64,000 nucleotides of DNA from Harmonia axyridis (Eukaryota; Arthropoda; Insecta; Coleoptera; Coccinellidae). Shown one piece after another: positions 24,811 through 38,694 of this stretch. The stretch lies in assembly GCF_914767665.1 (NCBI RefSeq), contig NC_059507.1, positions 37,059,770 through 37,123,769 of the forward strand, given 5' to 3'. Each line of letters opens with the position of its first letter. Within the stretch, counting starts at the first letter, position 1. A program made the position numbers and the translations under genes. Under the pieces are notes generated by a model, which was not told the DNA's origin, searched no databases, and was given only the letters and a program-made list of their open reading frames with translations.

Positions 24811-25860
24811 TATCTCGGAAATACTGAATATATTTTATGGAATGTATCCTACTTTGCCATAATTTTGGAGTTGTACACTATTTACATTATATTCGCCTTA
24901 TTCAAAATAATACCTCCAAATGGCTATGATTGCATAAACTCTTTTAATTTGAATAATCTTTAGGTATTTGTTTCATTCTAAATGTATGTCCACATAGGAG
25001 TGGTAGAAAAATTAGAAATTTATATAACATATTTAGCAGTCATAGGCATCTGTATTATTTTAACTTTGGCGAAGGTAATATGTAAATCTGACTATATCTG
25101 ATAGCAATGTAAATAACACCATAATATCTGCCAAATCACAAGATCATCGCACACCAAAACCTATGGAAATCATGCAAACCGTTTTCGAGATAATTGAGGC
25201 GTTCCATACTAGGAACTCACTTTGTATTGAATACCTTTATATTTCGTTCAGCGCAGCGTTGGTCATCTTTGAAACCACCAACAAATGGGAGCAAGGCAGC
25301 TATTTTAGCTCATTGAATTGGAACCGCAGCAATTCACAGTGGGTAACATAAACCCTTCGGTAGCGGCTTACTTTGTTGTCAAATATATGTAAACTTTGGC
25401 CAAAGCACAAGTGGTGAGGTGCCCAACGAGATTAAATTGTGTGACATCGGATTGGATCATTAACATTTAATGGAAATTATCTTCGTGCCGTGGTAATAAT
25501 TTGTGCGCACACAAAAGGAACATATGTTAGCCTTGTTCTGCCCAAATAGTTACAATGTTTCAATGCTCCATTCTTCGCATTTAAATGGCTGACCTGTGCA
25601 TAATAATCAGCCGGATTTATAGCTGGGCATACGACGGGATCTGGAAATCGGACATCGGAGCTCTAATTGATGCTCTCTACGTTTGAGGCGAAATCGGAAC
25701 GTGGTATCGAATGAATGTTTCGACTGCTAGCTGAGCTCTATTGTGATCGTCGAGATTGTCATTGATTTTTGGAAGGTCGTTGGAAATTAGAGGAGTATCT
25801 GGTATCTGGTCACTTCAGCCGGATACTATTGAGTAGTGGTGTGAGGAAAACAAGGTACCC

Positions 25861-26182
25861 CTATAGAGGGTGTTCCTAAATTGGAGGTACAAAGGAAAAT
25901 TACAGATTTCAAAAGAAAAAAGTACTATGAATATGAGCCCGCAAAGGCTTCGATTTCGAGATACAAGTTGTTTGCTGTAGTCCTCCTATTTGTGATGATT
26001 ATACCAGTTTATCGAATCTCAATTAATCTCTTCGCTATAGATTGGATCAATAAGTACCAAAATTTATTAGTATCTAATTATCACAGCTTACGAACTGTAT
26101 CTTCAGTTGTCAAATGTCAAAAGATGACAGCTGTCCAGATAGCGGGCTATTCGAAATGAGACCTCTCATTGGAGAAACCCTT
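25861..26182. repeat. Old composite of TIR-type repeat remnants
   Basis: At 25861 a TAGAGGGTGTTCCTAAATTGG end resembles Tc1/mariner-type termini. At 26107-26182 a MITE-family right end (inverted AAGGGTTTCTCCAATGAGAG with AGCCCGCTATCTGG) is present. The space between holds no recognised gene. Confidence 0.45.
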
Positions 26183-29100
26183 CCTCATACAACATGAACA
26201 AAGGTATTGTTATCGATTCTCGGAGAGTCCACACTATTAATCTAACGAATATGAATTCTACATTTGCAATTTTCTCTCGAAATACATCCGAGCGAACCGA
26301 GGGAGCCTTTTCAAAAAATTCCCACTGTTAGCGCGAAAAAATGGCCTCGCACGGAAAGGTATTCGAAACCGCCTGCATCCCGAATATTTCACCTTCAAAA
26401 AAACCGAAACTCCGTGTAACGATATATAAGGAAGGTAATTCAGCATGTAAAGTGTTTCGAAAACATATCGCCACATACCAGCTCCCCATTTTCCTGAACA
26501 ATTTACAAGATGAATGTGATCCTCTCTGGATTTCAAGGGAAATTCCCCGAATTCATTACCGCTGCTGAGACAAATACTCTGCGCTCACCTGCTGGTTGAG
26601 AAGTTCACGGAGGTTAACAACCAGATGTTTCACATACGACCGTGTGCTTCAATCAGAAGATTTTTGCAATTTCCAAGCAAAAAAATTGCTTGGAACAAGG
26701 GAAAGGGCTCGCAAGAAATGGTTTTCTAATACCCTTAGCAATACAAATTCTAAGAATTTTATGATTTATCCCATTTGAACAAAACAATTACAAATCAGAG
26801 AAAAGTATTTTCTGAACCTTTTGAAGAAAATTTTGAGCGATAATGAGATTAAGACAGATCAAAGCAACATTCCTCATAAAAACCTGCTGCCTCTGCCTTT
26901 TATGAATGCCATTTCTAATCGTCAGATTCACCAGCTTGATGATCCAACAGATCCAAACACACCTCCGTGAATAGAAAGAGAATAATGGACCACGTCCATC
27001 AATTAAGGAAATGATGAGGCGGGAATCCACTACGGTTAAATCGACTACGAGAAATATCTGTAGTTATAAGACTGATGAGGAGTATTCGAATCAATTAACT
27101 TCTTAGTTGAGAAAATCGTAACAATCCAATCAACTTTCCGGCGACTTCTGCCATCACCCACGCCAACACTACAGATCTATTCTATCATCATTCATCACCT
27201 CAAATTTATCTATTAATCAGGTTTTGTTGACTTAATGAACCTTGCTTTGAATGAATCGTTCTTTGAAGCCTACTGATAGATGCTGCCTTGAGAACCTTTT
27301 TCCTTGGACTTCAGTTGATAAATATGCATTTGTTACTAGTATGCAACATCACAGTCTCACAGGCAACTGTGTTGATCTTATTCCTCTCAAGTCGATCTAA
27401 TAATCATTATAATGACAAGAATAAGGGATAGCGATATATCTGGTAGATAATTACTTCACCAATAAATCATATTTCCATATGGATTTTTCAATCATAGATA
27501 AATTTGTAGCATAAAGATATCCTCCGAATGTATTTGAGGATAGAATATAAAACATTATGGGGAAAACTCTGAAAATTTCTAGGCACGTAGGTACACAAAT
27601 GTGAGACGTAACAGAATTTGCATGCTTAAAAGAGGGGACACTGCCAAAATGCATAATAAGGATGTAGCTGAATTGGATGTGGGTTGTTTTATCTGTTTAT
27701 CAACCAGACGAATTAAATGTATAACGAAAGAGGAAGCTGGACCCCCGATAAAAAGGCCATTCCGAGTTGGATTCCATCAGCGTGACATTTCGTTGTAGTC
27801 CACGTCAAAAAATCATGCTCTATTGTCATTCTATGGCCGTTTGGATTATGTGCGTACTTAACGTTGACACTGGATTTATAAACTTGACGTGGGCTTTGAT
27901 GCTTTCTGACGTTGTGATTGGTGGTTCGCAGCAGAGAATATACCTCTATTGGTCAAGTTGTGAACGGAAAGGCAAAGTCGATTTTATATTTATAAATTGA
28001 GGTGCGAAATGTATGTAGATTGTTTAGATTACCATCCGAGGTGCGATCGATATTCCGTAATATTCAAAACTTGAGCGTCGTTTACAACGCAGATTCGGTG
28101 TCATGAATTTTCCAGTACCCGAAGCGCTCCTACTTGAGATGCCATTATGATTTAACGGCTTACGGTACGGCTGCCGAAATTTACGCTTAAAATTGCGCCA
28201 GAAGGTTCTAATAGCGTGCATATTTTGTTTGTTCGATTTTTTTTACATAAATTTTATTTATGGTTCAAATTCTCGACAATTATTAAAATAACTTTCATTC
28301 AAGAGACTTTAAACTTTTTAGGTGTTATAGTTTATGAGTTTTGATAGAATCAGTTAAAAGAAACAAATAATTTGTTTGATGTTATGTGGATCCATAATTT
28401 TGAAAACAGTGTTAGAGTCAAACGCTGGCGTAAAAGGGAATTTGGTAATTGATTGTATTTTTTACAATTCGAATGTATTTTCTTTGCGTCATCCTCGTTG
28501 TTGAAACGTATCTATTAAATTCCATAGCAGTCAGTCCGCAAACTCATATTGTACTGAGATACGCGAATAAATATGCCCACTCCTTGGCAATTCCTCATAA
28601 AGTAGAAGCATCAAGATGATGTAGACCATGTGATTCCAGATAGGGAGAGTGTTATGACGCCCAGTTGTACAAACGTGCAATTAATTTATTCCGTGGCCAA
28701 AACAGCAAGAGGGAGAAAACGAAATACCAGCATTGGTTCCATAAAACATTGTTGTCTGGCTCCCACACAGCATTCGTATGAAAGGCGTTCGTATACATTG
28801 GAGGTAATGACAGATCTTTAGTCTCGGCTCTGTTGAATTATGGTCGGTGGACATTGCCAAGCAGCATCTGACTATAATATTGGCTCCTCGAAGACACCCA
28901 GCGTAGTTTTATGGTATTGTTCCTCCGGATCATTGTAAAAGTATTTTTTCTCGATTTTGCATTCGTTAAAATATTTTGTTTGTTTTCCAATTTTAGTTTT
29001 CAAAGAACAATGGCACAAGCTAAATTAGGTGTACAAAATCTCCCACATCGATTTCTTCGATCTAGAAATATACCCTAACTGAACTATAGTAACCAAATGG

Positions 29101-31934
29101 AAATAGTCCAAGAAAATAATTCAATTAAGTGTCAATCATTGACATTACATTCCAGGGGTCAGTTATTAGGAGAGAAATCTGCATTTATGCATGCATCTCT
29201 CACAAAGCATCTCCTGGATTAATAGCATCTCGACTTCAGCATCACGTGTTATTAAATCATCAGTAGCAACAGATGAATTAATGCTTGATACTCAGGATGA
29301 TTAATTGCCAGTTAAAATGCGCTGACGTTATCTTGTAGCTGCCTCTTATGTGACATGCATGCTTTCTACATGTTTCCGATTATGTAGAGTCAGTTCACTC
29401 TTCATTTGTACTTCTAGAAAGCTCGTCGCGTTTCTAGTATTTCGTTTTCTGTTGTTTCCACCGTTATTGATGTACTTGTATGCGATCACAGGTCTGCTTT
29501 GATCAGTGTGGTGTGAATGATATATTGACTTGTCGATACGTCCGAAGTGTCCTTCATTCAGCACATGTGGCAGTCGTAAGAATGCTTTGGGATACTTGTA
29601 GGTTAAGATTTGATAATCCAAGAAGTTAACATAGATGTTGTAGCAAGGGGTATCTTGATAGATATGTGTGGTAGTAGGAATTCTCGCTATTTGTATTCAA
29701 TCTCATGATGTTTTCCATAGAGGTATTCATAAATTTTCAGCTCTTGAACTAAAGTGAGCGTTATTCAAGGAAATGAGAGAAATTCGTATGCTCTCCTCGA
29801 AATGCTATTCTATCGAGATCTTGTTAAAGACTACACAAACCTCCGAAACAAAGAAGTGGGATTTATGGTATAACAGTTACCAAGTCTTTGGTCCTTTTTT
29901 GCTCTTGAGCAAACGCTAGGTGGACTTCCTTCAGTTTATCGAGTCTAACTTCTCTGTATCAGAATCCCTTGGATAGACTATATCGATTCGAGGAAGATGA
30001 CCACAGTTGAATCAGTATTCAACCCGGGTTTTGGAGCATGCATTACTATGTATGTGATAAGAGCCGGTGAAAACGTAGCCTAGACGACTCCTCAGTCTCT
30101 GAACTTTATTTATCGAGTTACCTTTATGCCAATGGATTCTCACGTCTAAGGCGATGACGTTGGAATCAGATAGTGAGCTAACTTTCTTTTAGTACAGACA
30201 CTTTCTTTCGGCGCGGTAACTCACGTTTCAGTCCGGGAAAGGTAGGTTTTGTTTATAGTATTCGTGCCGAGGAGAGGGTGGTTCATGGTTCATCCCTTAT
30301 CTATCCCGATCGTTTCTCACACGTGGCGCTCCCGTTCTTTAGGCGACTGGCGAATATTAAATTGGCATTCGCCCAGTAACTTCTCTCCGCATATCGGCGT
30401 GATATGTCGTTACCGCAGGATATTCCTTCTGGCTATTTTCGGATTTATCGGGCCATATGTCATTGGATCTCGGTTCAAGTTTAGAATAGTTTGAGGTGAA
30501 ATTTTAAACGGCCATTAGCAGGAGAGTCCGAATTCGAATTGTTAATCTTTCTCCTGGAACGTGTGTGTAACTAGCCATACATTTGTAGCAATGCTCTACC
30601 GTTGTGCCAGTTTTGTGGGAAATGGGTTAGTCGAATGAGCCACTAGGTCTTAAGCTGAACATTGAAATTCGAGATTGCTGTTTCCCTCATCTAATGATTT
30701 CAATGCGATATTGGCAAACTTTTAGTGTGTAATTATTTCAACGATCAATTCTTATCTGGTGATGAGAAACCGGAGATACCAATTCAGCTTCGCTGTTCAT
30801 CTCCTCCCATGAAGATGATTTCATGGTCTTGGGGCGTTCCGTTGATTGTAGGAAATAAATTCAAACCGGAAAGTCGTTTCGCTCACGAGGCCAGATAAAA
30901 GTCCTTACACGCACCTGAGATAATCTAGAGATTTATATCGGTGCGATGCATGCTATCTTGTGGTTTTGCTCTAAATTGTAAGGAACAGTCTCACCCGGAC
31001 ATTCCATGAGTTTGATGGACAATTCATTGAATCCCATCTGAAAGAGCAGTTTTCAAAAGGATCGTAGCAATCATTAGGCCCTGAGGAAAGACAACTCAAC
31101 ATTGATCGTTCTCATTTGAAACTTGAATATTTTGTCTCATTTGGGAGGTATTCTTTCAGAAATTTTATGAGATTACAGATATGAAAAGGATCTCCATAGA
31201 GTTTTTGCTGGATCTTTTCGTAACTTTAATCCACCACCGTTGTAATAATAATACCTATTCACGCAATATTCGATAGAAAGAATTTCTTTACTGTTCTAAC
31301 GATTGGTAACCACGACATTACAGTTGACAGAAAAAGCGTCAAAGGAAAATTTTGAGGTGAACAAAGCGTAATAAGCGTTTTCCAATAACGTGTTGAATTG
31401 CTTCGAACAACTTTCACAAGATTTTTAGATGTGGTTTCAGATTATGTCATTGATTCGTCAATTTGAAAAACAAAACATCCCCGCAGTATATATTGACGCA
31501 AGAACCAGTTCTTCCGAGACTGAAACCGTGACCCTTCATCATCTGCGTCCTTCCTGAACCATCCATCGCGCAGAAGGACAGGCAGCGGCACCACACCCAA
31601 CCCAATCATTTAAACCAACACACAGTCACACAGACACTTATACAGAGAATCCTACACATACATCATAAATCTAATTAATACCGCCAACAAAATAACCTGT
31701 CAGGTCTTAACAATAAATAACGCTCATTACGTGCTGTATATTGATACGACATAGGTACACCTGATGGTGGAAACGCGAGATAACATCTTATACAGGACTG
31801 TTCTCGAATGTTGCACTCCTCGTTTGCTGAGTGATTTCGTACACCCTGTAGAACGGAACGGAAGTGGGCCAAGTTTAAATGATGATTTCTCAAGCATGGC
31901 GTTGGATAAAACTAATTCGAACCTCATAAAGAGG

Positions 31935-32245
31935 ATTAATTAAATGAGATGTTTAATATAATTGCGATGTTGATGAAGAACATTATTCATTTCGAGTGCT
32001 GGACGTTTCACACGAAAGCGCTTAGGGAGAATTAGTAAATAAAATAACAGATGTTTCCAATTGTGATGAAAAATTTCATGAAGAGGATATGGTGGTGCAC
32101 CCGGTGCTGTGGCCATTTGGCTGATATCGTTTTCCATCGCCAATGCCATACCTTCATCTTCACAATGAAATAAACATCCATTGACTTCTTTTAAAATATA
32201 CTCCTTTTATTATCAAAATGAAACCTCTTATTGACAAACCCTTTA
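31935..32245 (-). repeat. MITE-like family, long copy, inverted orientation
   Basis: On the minus strand it starts AAGGGTTTGTCAATAAGAGG and runs through GATGTTTATTTCATTGTGAA to a region with a short frame (MENDISQMA). The same frame appears in the copy at 37331. The frame differs between copies and stops early, so I do not call it a gene. It may be a relic of a longer parent element. Confidence 0.6.
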
Positions 32246-33923
32246 TATGTAGATAGTGAAAGGCTGGAGAAGAAAAAGAGAAATGAGAAGGAGCGTCCAG
32301 TACACCGCTCCACTTATCACATCCTCAGTATAAGGTTTCAATCCCTCCGGATTCCGGAATTCATATTCATGAAGGAGGACCCAATAAAATACAATTTATT
32401 TAGCGGCGCATTGTTGCGAGCCTTCGCGAAGAGATTTATGCGACCGGCAAAATGAGCTGCGTGTTCCGCTGAAGACGTTAAACCATTCAATGTAAATCGG
32501 CAGAGCGGTATAATGGCGGTGCCTGACACTGCATTCCCAAATTGTAACCTTCAGTGGACGCACATCGTTATTCAGCACCGGTCTCGGCCATTTGAGAATA
32601 TTGAGTTTCGCTGACATTCATCTCAATCCGACATCGCCGCTTTTACAACAATACGAGGAAATTCTTCAATATGCTTAAAAGCGGCAACATCGAACGATGC
32701 GAAATTATAAATACCTCAATGAGTATTTGTATCGAATCTCGAATACCTATTTGGCTGCACAATTTCTGTTTATTCTAAAATTTCGTCAATATTCAATATT
32801 CCGTTTATTGTTTCCTATTCAAAACTTCAAGGAATGTTTTTTTTAATACGCCTTAAATGAAACGCCAAAATACCCCACGGAAAAAAATTAATAAACAAAG
32901 TGTAAATAATTAGTTAAGGCAAGGAACTCTTTAAAGTGTAATCTAAACTCTCGAGACCCCCCTTAGCTAGCGAGTAGGTAGGTAATCACTTATGGCAGGC
33001 TAATTCGAGGATCATTATGAATCCACATCCGAGGCAAAAGTAACTTGGGGATATACCTATTTATTCATTTCAGCATGGAAAATTCTTGTAATCCTACATT
33101 ATTCAAATCAAGTGATATATACTAATAACTAACTGAATCAACTTATATTATAGGTGCAAAACAAAGAAATCATAAAGAGATCCCTGTAAGTACCGACTCT
33201 TTGATGAATCATTGAGAACATTACTACTATGGATGTTCGAAAGGAGACTTTTTATTCGTGTCTTATTTAAACGTTGTTCCAAATGACATACCCTATATTT
33301 CATTTTTTTTTCTTTTGGAGTGAATTTTTCGAAGATAATAAAGTAAAATATTTCACCTAATGAAAAGGTAAAATACAGAGTTCACCATTTCGAAAAGTCC
33401 GATATTAACTTTTGAATGAGTCATCATTGAATTGTCTCATCTCATGCAGTTGAATTCTCAATGATTATCAAAAAATCATTACTCAACTCCATTGTTCTAG
33501 GATTTACTTTCTAAATCTCATTCCAATAAATCCATGCGGTTCGAAGTTGAAAGGTTTATCCAAATTCTAGAAATCATCCAAATTCGAAATCTCTCTCAAA
33601 AAAAAAAAGGTTTTAAGTAATGAAACGACGAAAAATCTGCATTTATTAATTGCCGAGTTCCTTGCAATCAGAAAATTCAATAAAAACCAGGTGATACATA
33701 AGAAAAACATGTTTGGTCTTTAACACTTTTTTTGGTACATCCTGTGTATTTTCAAACAATTTGAGAATGTAGCTCTAATGGAGCCTTATAATGATATTAT
33801 GTTGAAACATTTCAGCGCGTAATAGCGTCATATAGCGTGGCATCGATGATGAAACACCCTGTATATACATCCTATATGACTGATTATCTTTGATCGTTTC
33901 TCAGACAGGAATGATAATTCCTG

Positions 33924-33959
33924 TAAAGAGATTCCACAAGATATTGTGGAATCTCTTTA
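33924..33959. other. Perfect 16-bp hairpin with GATA loop
   Basis: TAAAGAGATTCCACAA (33924-33939) is followed by GATA and then its exact complement (33944-33959). No T-run terminator or neighbouring gene explains it. Confidence 0.55.
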
Positions 33960-34779
33960 ATGACAATCATCAATATGCAATTCGTTCTGTTCCATTCGAG
34001 AAAAGTATTGAAAACTATTTTATTCTATCCTCGAACCTATCGCAAATCTCACATTGAAGATCTTACCTGATGGTAAAATGTCAAAATTTCTCGATAACCC
34101 AAATAAACTATTGAAAATACATTAATGGGAAGTATTTGATAAAATCAAAGGTCGCTGTGAGCCAAATATGTGATTCTGATAACATCGACTGCAGTTTATA
34201 CCTGTCTGTATATTCCGTCTCTGTCACTGGAGACTGAAGTTTTGCAATCTTCGCCTGTTGGAAACATCGAGTTTATTATATGGTAGATAAAGATTAATTT
34301 ATAGAGATTAATCCCGAGTAGGTTATTATGTCTCCGAGATATAACAAAAGGGAGGTTTAAAAGGCATTATTTTATAATGAGTTTCGAGTTTAATCATTGT
34401 GGTGAATACAGAATTGCGTTTCAATGATTACAGCAAGGAAGCTTATGATTCCTCTTTGGAAAGACTCACCATATAGTATAATGAATGAATGCAAGGAGTT
34501 CAAGAAATTATCAAAATTTATAACAATTTTATACAAACGCTTGAATTGTTCACTATTTATTATGTTTACCTATTTAGTTACCTCGAAAACTATTTCTTAC
34601 AAGGAAAATTATTTTTGATGATATACACGAGAAGAATTCGAATTCTAAGCACTATAATTACAGATAATAGCAAACAAATCAAATAGGAATATTAAGTTTA
34701 ATTCAGTTATTCGATTTGTTAACCACATTCATGAATTGCAGTTTTGAGTATTCAATTTTATTTTGGTTGATAGCTTGTC

Positions 34780-34865
34780 AAAATTTTACAGCCACAGTTC
34801 GCAAAACTAAAGGATCGTCTTGAAGCACCTTCTCTGCCGGCAATAGTGAAACTGGTGGGAAATCA
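34780..34865 (+). repeat. MITE-family internal fragment
   Basis: Shares CACAGTTCGCAAAACTAAAG and GAAGCACCTTCTC blocks with 44410-44480 of the complete copy. Confidence 0.5.
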
Positions 34866-37330
34866 TAATTCAGAAGTTTCTGTAGAATAATTAAACAGTA
34901 GAAACAAAGGGTACAAAAATGCTGAACAAGATTTGTTGGGACGTATACAGAAAATTAATAGATTCAAGATTACGCACAATCCAACTGACTGCATGTAGCT
35001 GTGAAGAATTCAAAAGGAATACTTAATAATTATGATTAAATTGCCGCGTCGCGTCGTAATTGTAGAAACGTACATTCCCCAGTTTCGCTCTATAGGAATA
35101 TTTAAATTTTAACACGTCCCCACATTTGCCTCAGTGTCCTGGAGAGGAAATATCACAAAACATTCATGAAGCAGATATAAGTAAGCTCTCAAGCTGAATC
35201 ACTTTATTAACGAGGCAGCGAAACTGCCACAAATTCCGAGTTCATAACAGACTGTATACATCATGGATGTGCCAAGGTTAAATTACTAAGCATTAATCGG
35301 ATCTGAAATATTTTGTTCGTGTTTGCATGTTGATGAAAAATTATATGATGCTGTCCCACAACGATCCGAAAATACTGATGCATAGATATTTGGAATTAAT
35401 TCCAAGTGAGCGTATAAAACTGGCTCGTTATCGGGCTTTCAAACTATTTCCCGAAATTGAAAACGACGTTCTACAACAATAGATTAGAGTGTTATTCTAT
35501 ACAGAGTTTGGCTCATTGGTCGTTTTTTAGTTGAATTTTTGTATTTCTTCGTTAGAGAAATCAAAAATAAATTAAATGCAGTTAGATATTCAATATTAGT
35601 TTAAAGGAATTTTAAATATGGTGTTGGGTGAAAATACGGGAAAAGTACTAACTTGTTGTTTATTCATGCGCCTATGGGAAATCACAGAACTGTTATACTA
35701 TATTATACGAGTTTCTTAATTCTTTCCTTCGGATGTTATTGTGTATACAGCTGGACAAAATGAAATTTGACCACGTCATCAGTGAATCGAACCTTATCGT
35801 TCGAGACCATTCTCGGCTCAGAATTGGAAAAATCCAGGCATCATGAATGAATAATCTCTCCAAGATATGCCATGCAAATACTTCAAGTCATCTGTACAAG
35901 ACCATCAGACTGGGATATTTCAAAGTTGAGTTATTCCAACAAGCAAAATCCCCATAGTCAAACCGCTTGTGTACGAAAATTTCCACAAGTTCAACGAGGA
36001 TCCTTGAAACCATATTAATTTCGCATCCATTGTGAATTCTCCCCTTGTTGAAATCTTTAGGGTGGTCTTGATCCACGCCCTCCTCGTGGAGCTCCTTATT
36101 GCTAAGCACAGGACCAAAAATTTACAAAGGGCGAATTTGGATTATTCACGACAGAAAGTCAGGAACACTATCCTCTATCAAATTCAATTTCAACGTGTTC
36201 TCCCAACTGTATTGAATTAAAAAAAAGCGATCACGTTGTGAGTAAAAGCATGATTTGCCAGTGTTAAAAGCCTCTCGAAATCCAAGTTATAAAAAAGACA
36301 AATAGTCGCGTCTTTAAATTAAAGCGTTCTTAAAATAATTGAACGAACTTGGAACGTAACTATTGTCCAAATTCAAATTTCATGGAATTTTCGACCGGCA
36401 AAAAAATCGTAAGACCACCCAAACGAGCCGTTTGTGTGGTCCGTTTCGTTTGGTTGGTATAAAGATCTAAATATAATTAAATCTTTTTTCGTCGCCAATC
36501 AACAAATGGCCTTCCAAGAATCGAAGTGTTTCATATCGTTCTCAATGCGCTAAACCTGAAAGAAAACATTGAGCGACAATTACTGTGGTCTCTCAGATGG
36601 GATTTGAGAATTCTTTAACGAGCGCAATTCTCGTAAGGGGAATTGGTGGAATCGTTTTCCCAAAATTCGAATAACAAGACTTGAAAAGAACGATTCAATA
36701 ATAATTTCGTACAGTTGTCGACTGGTTCAGGAATTTTTCCTCGATTACTTTCAATGCGCAGTATACAATATTTTCCCGCACAGTTTTGGGGATAGATTTG
36801 CTCATACGGAGAAAAGGGCCTTAGATGATTTTCTGAGAAACTTTCCCCAATTATGGTCCGACAAGCACTTATGCAAAAATATGCTAATTTAACGACCGCG
36901 CATCCCAAATAATCATTCCGTGATGCCTAATATTGGAGAAATTTGAGTCTAATCGCTGCGCGAGATCAGTATAATTTGTTCGATCATTCGACCACTTGCT
37001 ACGCTATAAACAAATTATGGTAAATGACCGGCTTTTATTTTTCGGATTATAGACTTCCGTTAACACGTTGAAATTCGTAACTAAGAAGCTGGCACCGTAT
37101 CTTGATCTCAGCGATTCCGAAACGTCCAATTTGCGATCGATTTGGTGCTGATTTAATTTACAGGGCGGAGAACCACAAAGTGCCACAAATCAGAAAATGA
37201 ATATTTAGTTTTTTCATTGGGTACATTCATAAAGTTCATCCACAAGACAGTTCTATCAGAGTTGCTTGAAAACTCTTTATTTCCTTCGAGAACGCGAGAA
37301 GAAGGTTAACCACAAGGATCTTCTTCGGTC

Positions 37331-37565
37331 AACTTCCAATAAGAGGTTGCATTTTGATATTGAAAAAAAAAACGAATATGTTTTAAGAGAAATCAATGGA
37401 CGTTTATTTTATTGTGAAGAGGAAGGTATATACCATTGACGATGGAAAACGATATTAGCCAAATGGCCGCCACGGCTACAGTTGCACCATCAAATCTTTT
37501 TCATGAAATTTTCCATAACCAATTCGCACATCTACGGCTGTATGTCCTCGATAACTCCACCAAAT
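37331..37565 (+). repeat. MITE-like family, long copy
   Basis: Begins AACTTCCAATAAGAGGTTGC and continues through a GTTTATTTTATTGTGAAGAG block to a short MENDISQMAA frame and CGGCTGTATGTCCTC. It is the same repeat as 31935-32245 and 43600-43771 and lacks a clear right terminus. Confidence 0.6.
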
Positions 37566-38613
37566 TGTATAATTTTTTTTTTAATTTCTGTGTGCGCAGG
37601 GCGACTAGCTTATGCAGGGTTCCTAGGCAGTTGTTTACTTTGCTGAACGGTTAATCCGGTTCTGCCTAACATGTATTTTTTTCACCATATATGACGTTGC
37701 TAAGTGCCGAGATATGAAGTTCTTCGATATCGTATTCATTTCCATTAAACAGTATTGAAGTAATTTAACATCTGCCAACACTGAAATAGGTTATTAAATT
37801 AGGCAGCTGGCGACACGCCTTAGAGTTTATAGACTGGAAAATTCGATTTGATTGCAGCTAAAAAATCTATTATAATAAAAAAAAAATCCTTTACGGAATA
37901 ATTTCGCCCATAAGTTGGTCATCAAGGTTAAAAACAGGTAGCAGTGAAATGATGTATTTCAAACCCCATCGAATCGTAGTCAAAATCGACTTTTGTCCAT
38001 CCACTTTTTGTGGGGGCTACACAAAATTGGGTACAGTTTTTTATTGTTCCATCTCGCTACAAAATTAACTCAATAGTTGAGTTCTAATCGTTTAGCTTCA
38101 GGCCAAGTCCGCCGACGGTAATTTGGACAGCCGTCTGTTTTGAACCCGAAGAGATAAGGCAGGTAAAATTTACAATAAGCTACCAACGGAAACCATTCAG
38201 GGTAATCTTTATTGGCGGCGTTATCGTCAGTCTTTCGAGCGTTTTCAAACGTGCCAAGCCGAAGACCCTTCGAAATTAATCCATAATTCTGGAATTCGAC
38301 GTCTATTTCCCAATTAACAACGGACTCTCAAGATTTGAGGCTATCTAACAATGAATAAAAAGGCTCGAGGCCGATTACAAGACGAATTATTAGAGTTATT
38401 ATTGTTATAGAACCCATTAAATAAAGTGGCTAAATCACCTACATAGAATTCTCTCAAATAATTAAGTTAATTGAGGACGAAAGAAAGGTGTTAATCTTTT
38501 CTATTGAAATCTATAAAAAGCCAAGAACCTTCCAGGATTATTACTCATTATTTGAAGCCGCAGGTGTTTCTACAGAAATTCGTGTAACAGACAAATAATT
38601 TTCAGTCTTCAAA

Positions 38614-38694
38614 TTCATTACAGAAATGGTTAAAAGTGTGCAATCACAGTTCGGAAAAGTAAAGCACTTTTGGGTAGTCATTGGAAAACCCTTT
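38614..38694 (+). repeat. MITE-family fragment with right terminus
   Basis: A CACAGTTCGGAAAAGTAAAGC block is joined directly to the terminal TCATTGGAAAACCCTTTA, implying an internal deletion relative to the copy at 44264. Confidence 0.5.

Noticed and set aside
31940..37654. Short MENDISQMA frames as a host gene family
   Set aside because: They are embedded in copies of a dispersed MITE-like repeat, diverge at once and stop early. Treated as a possible relic of a parent element.
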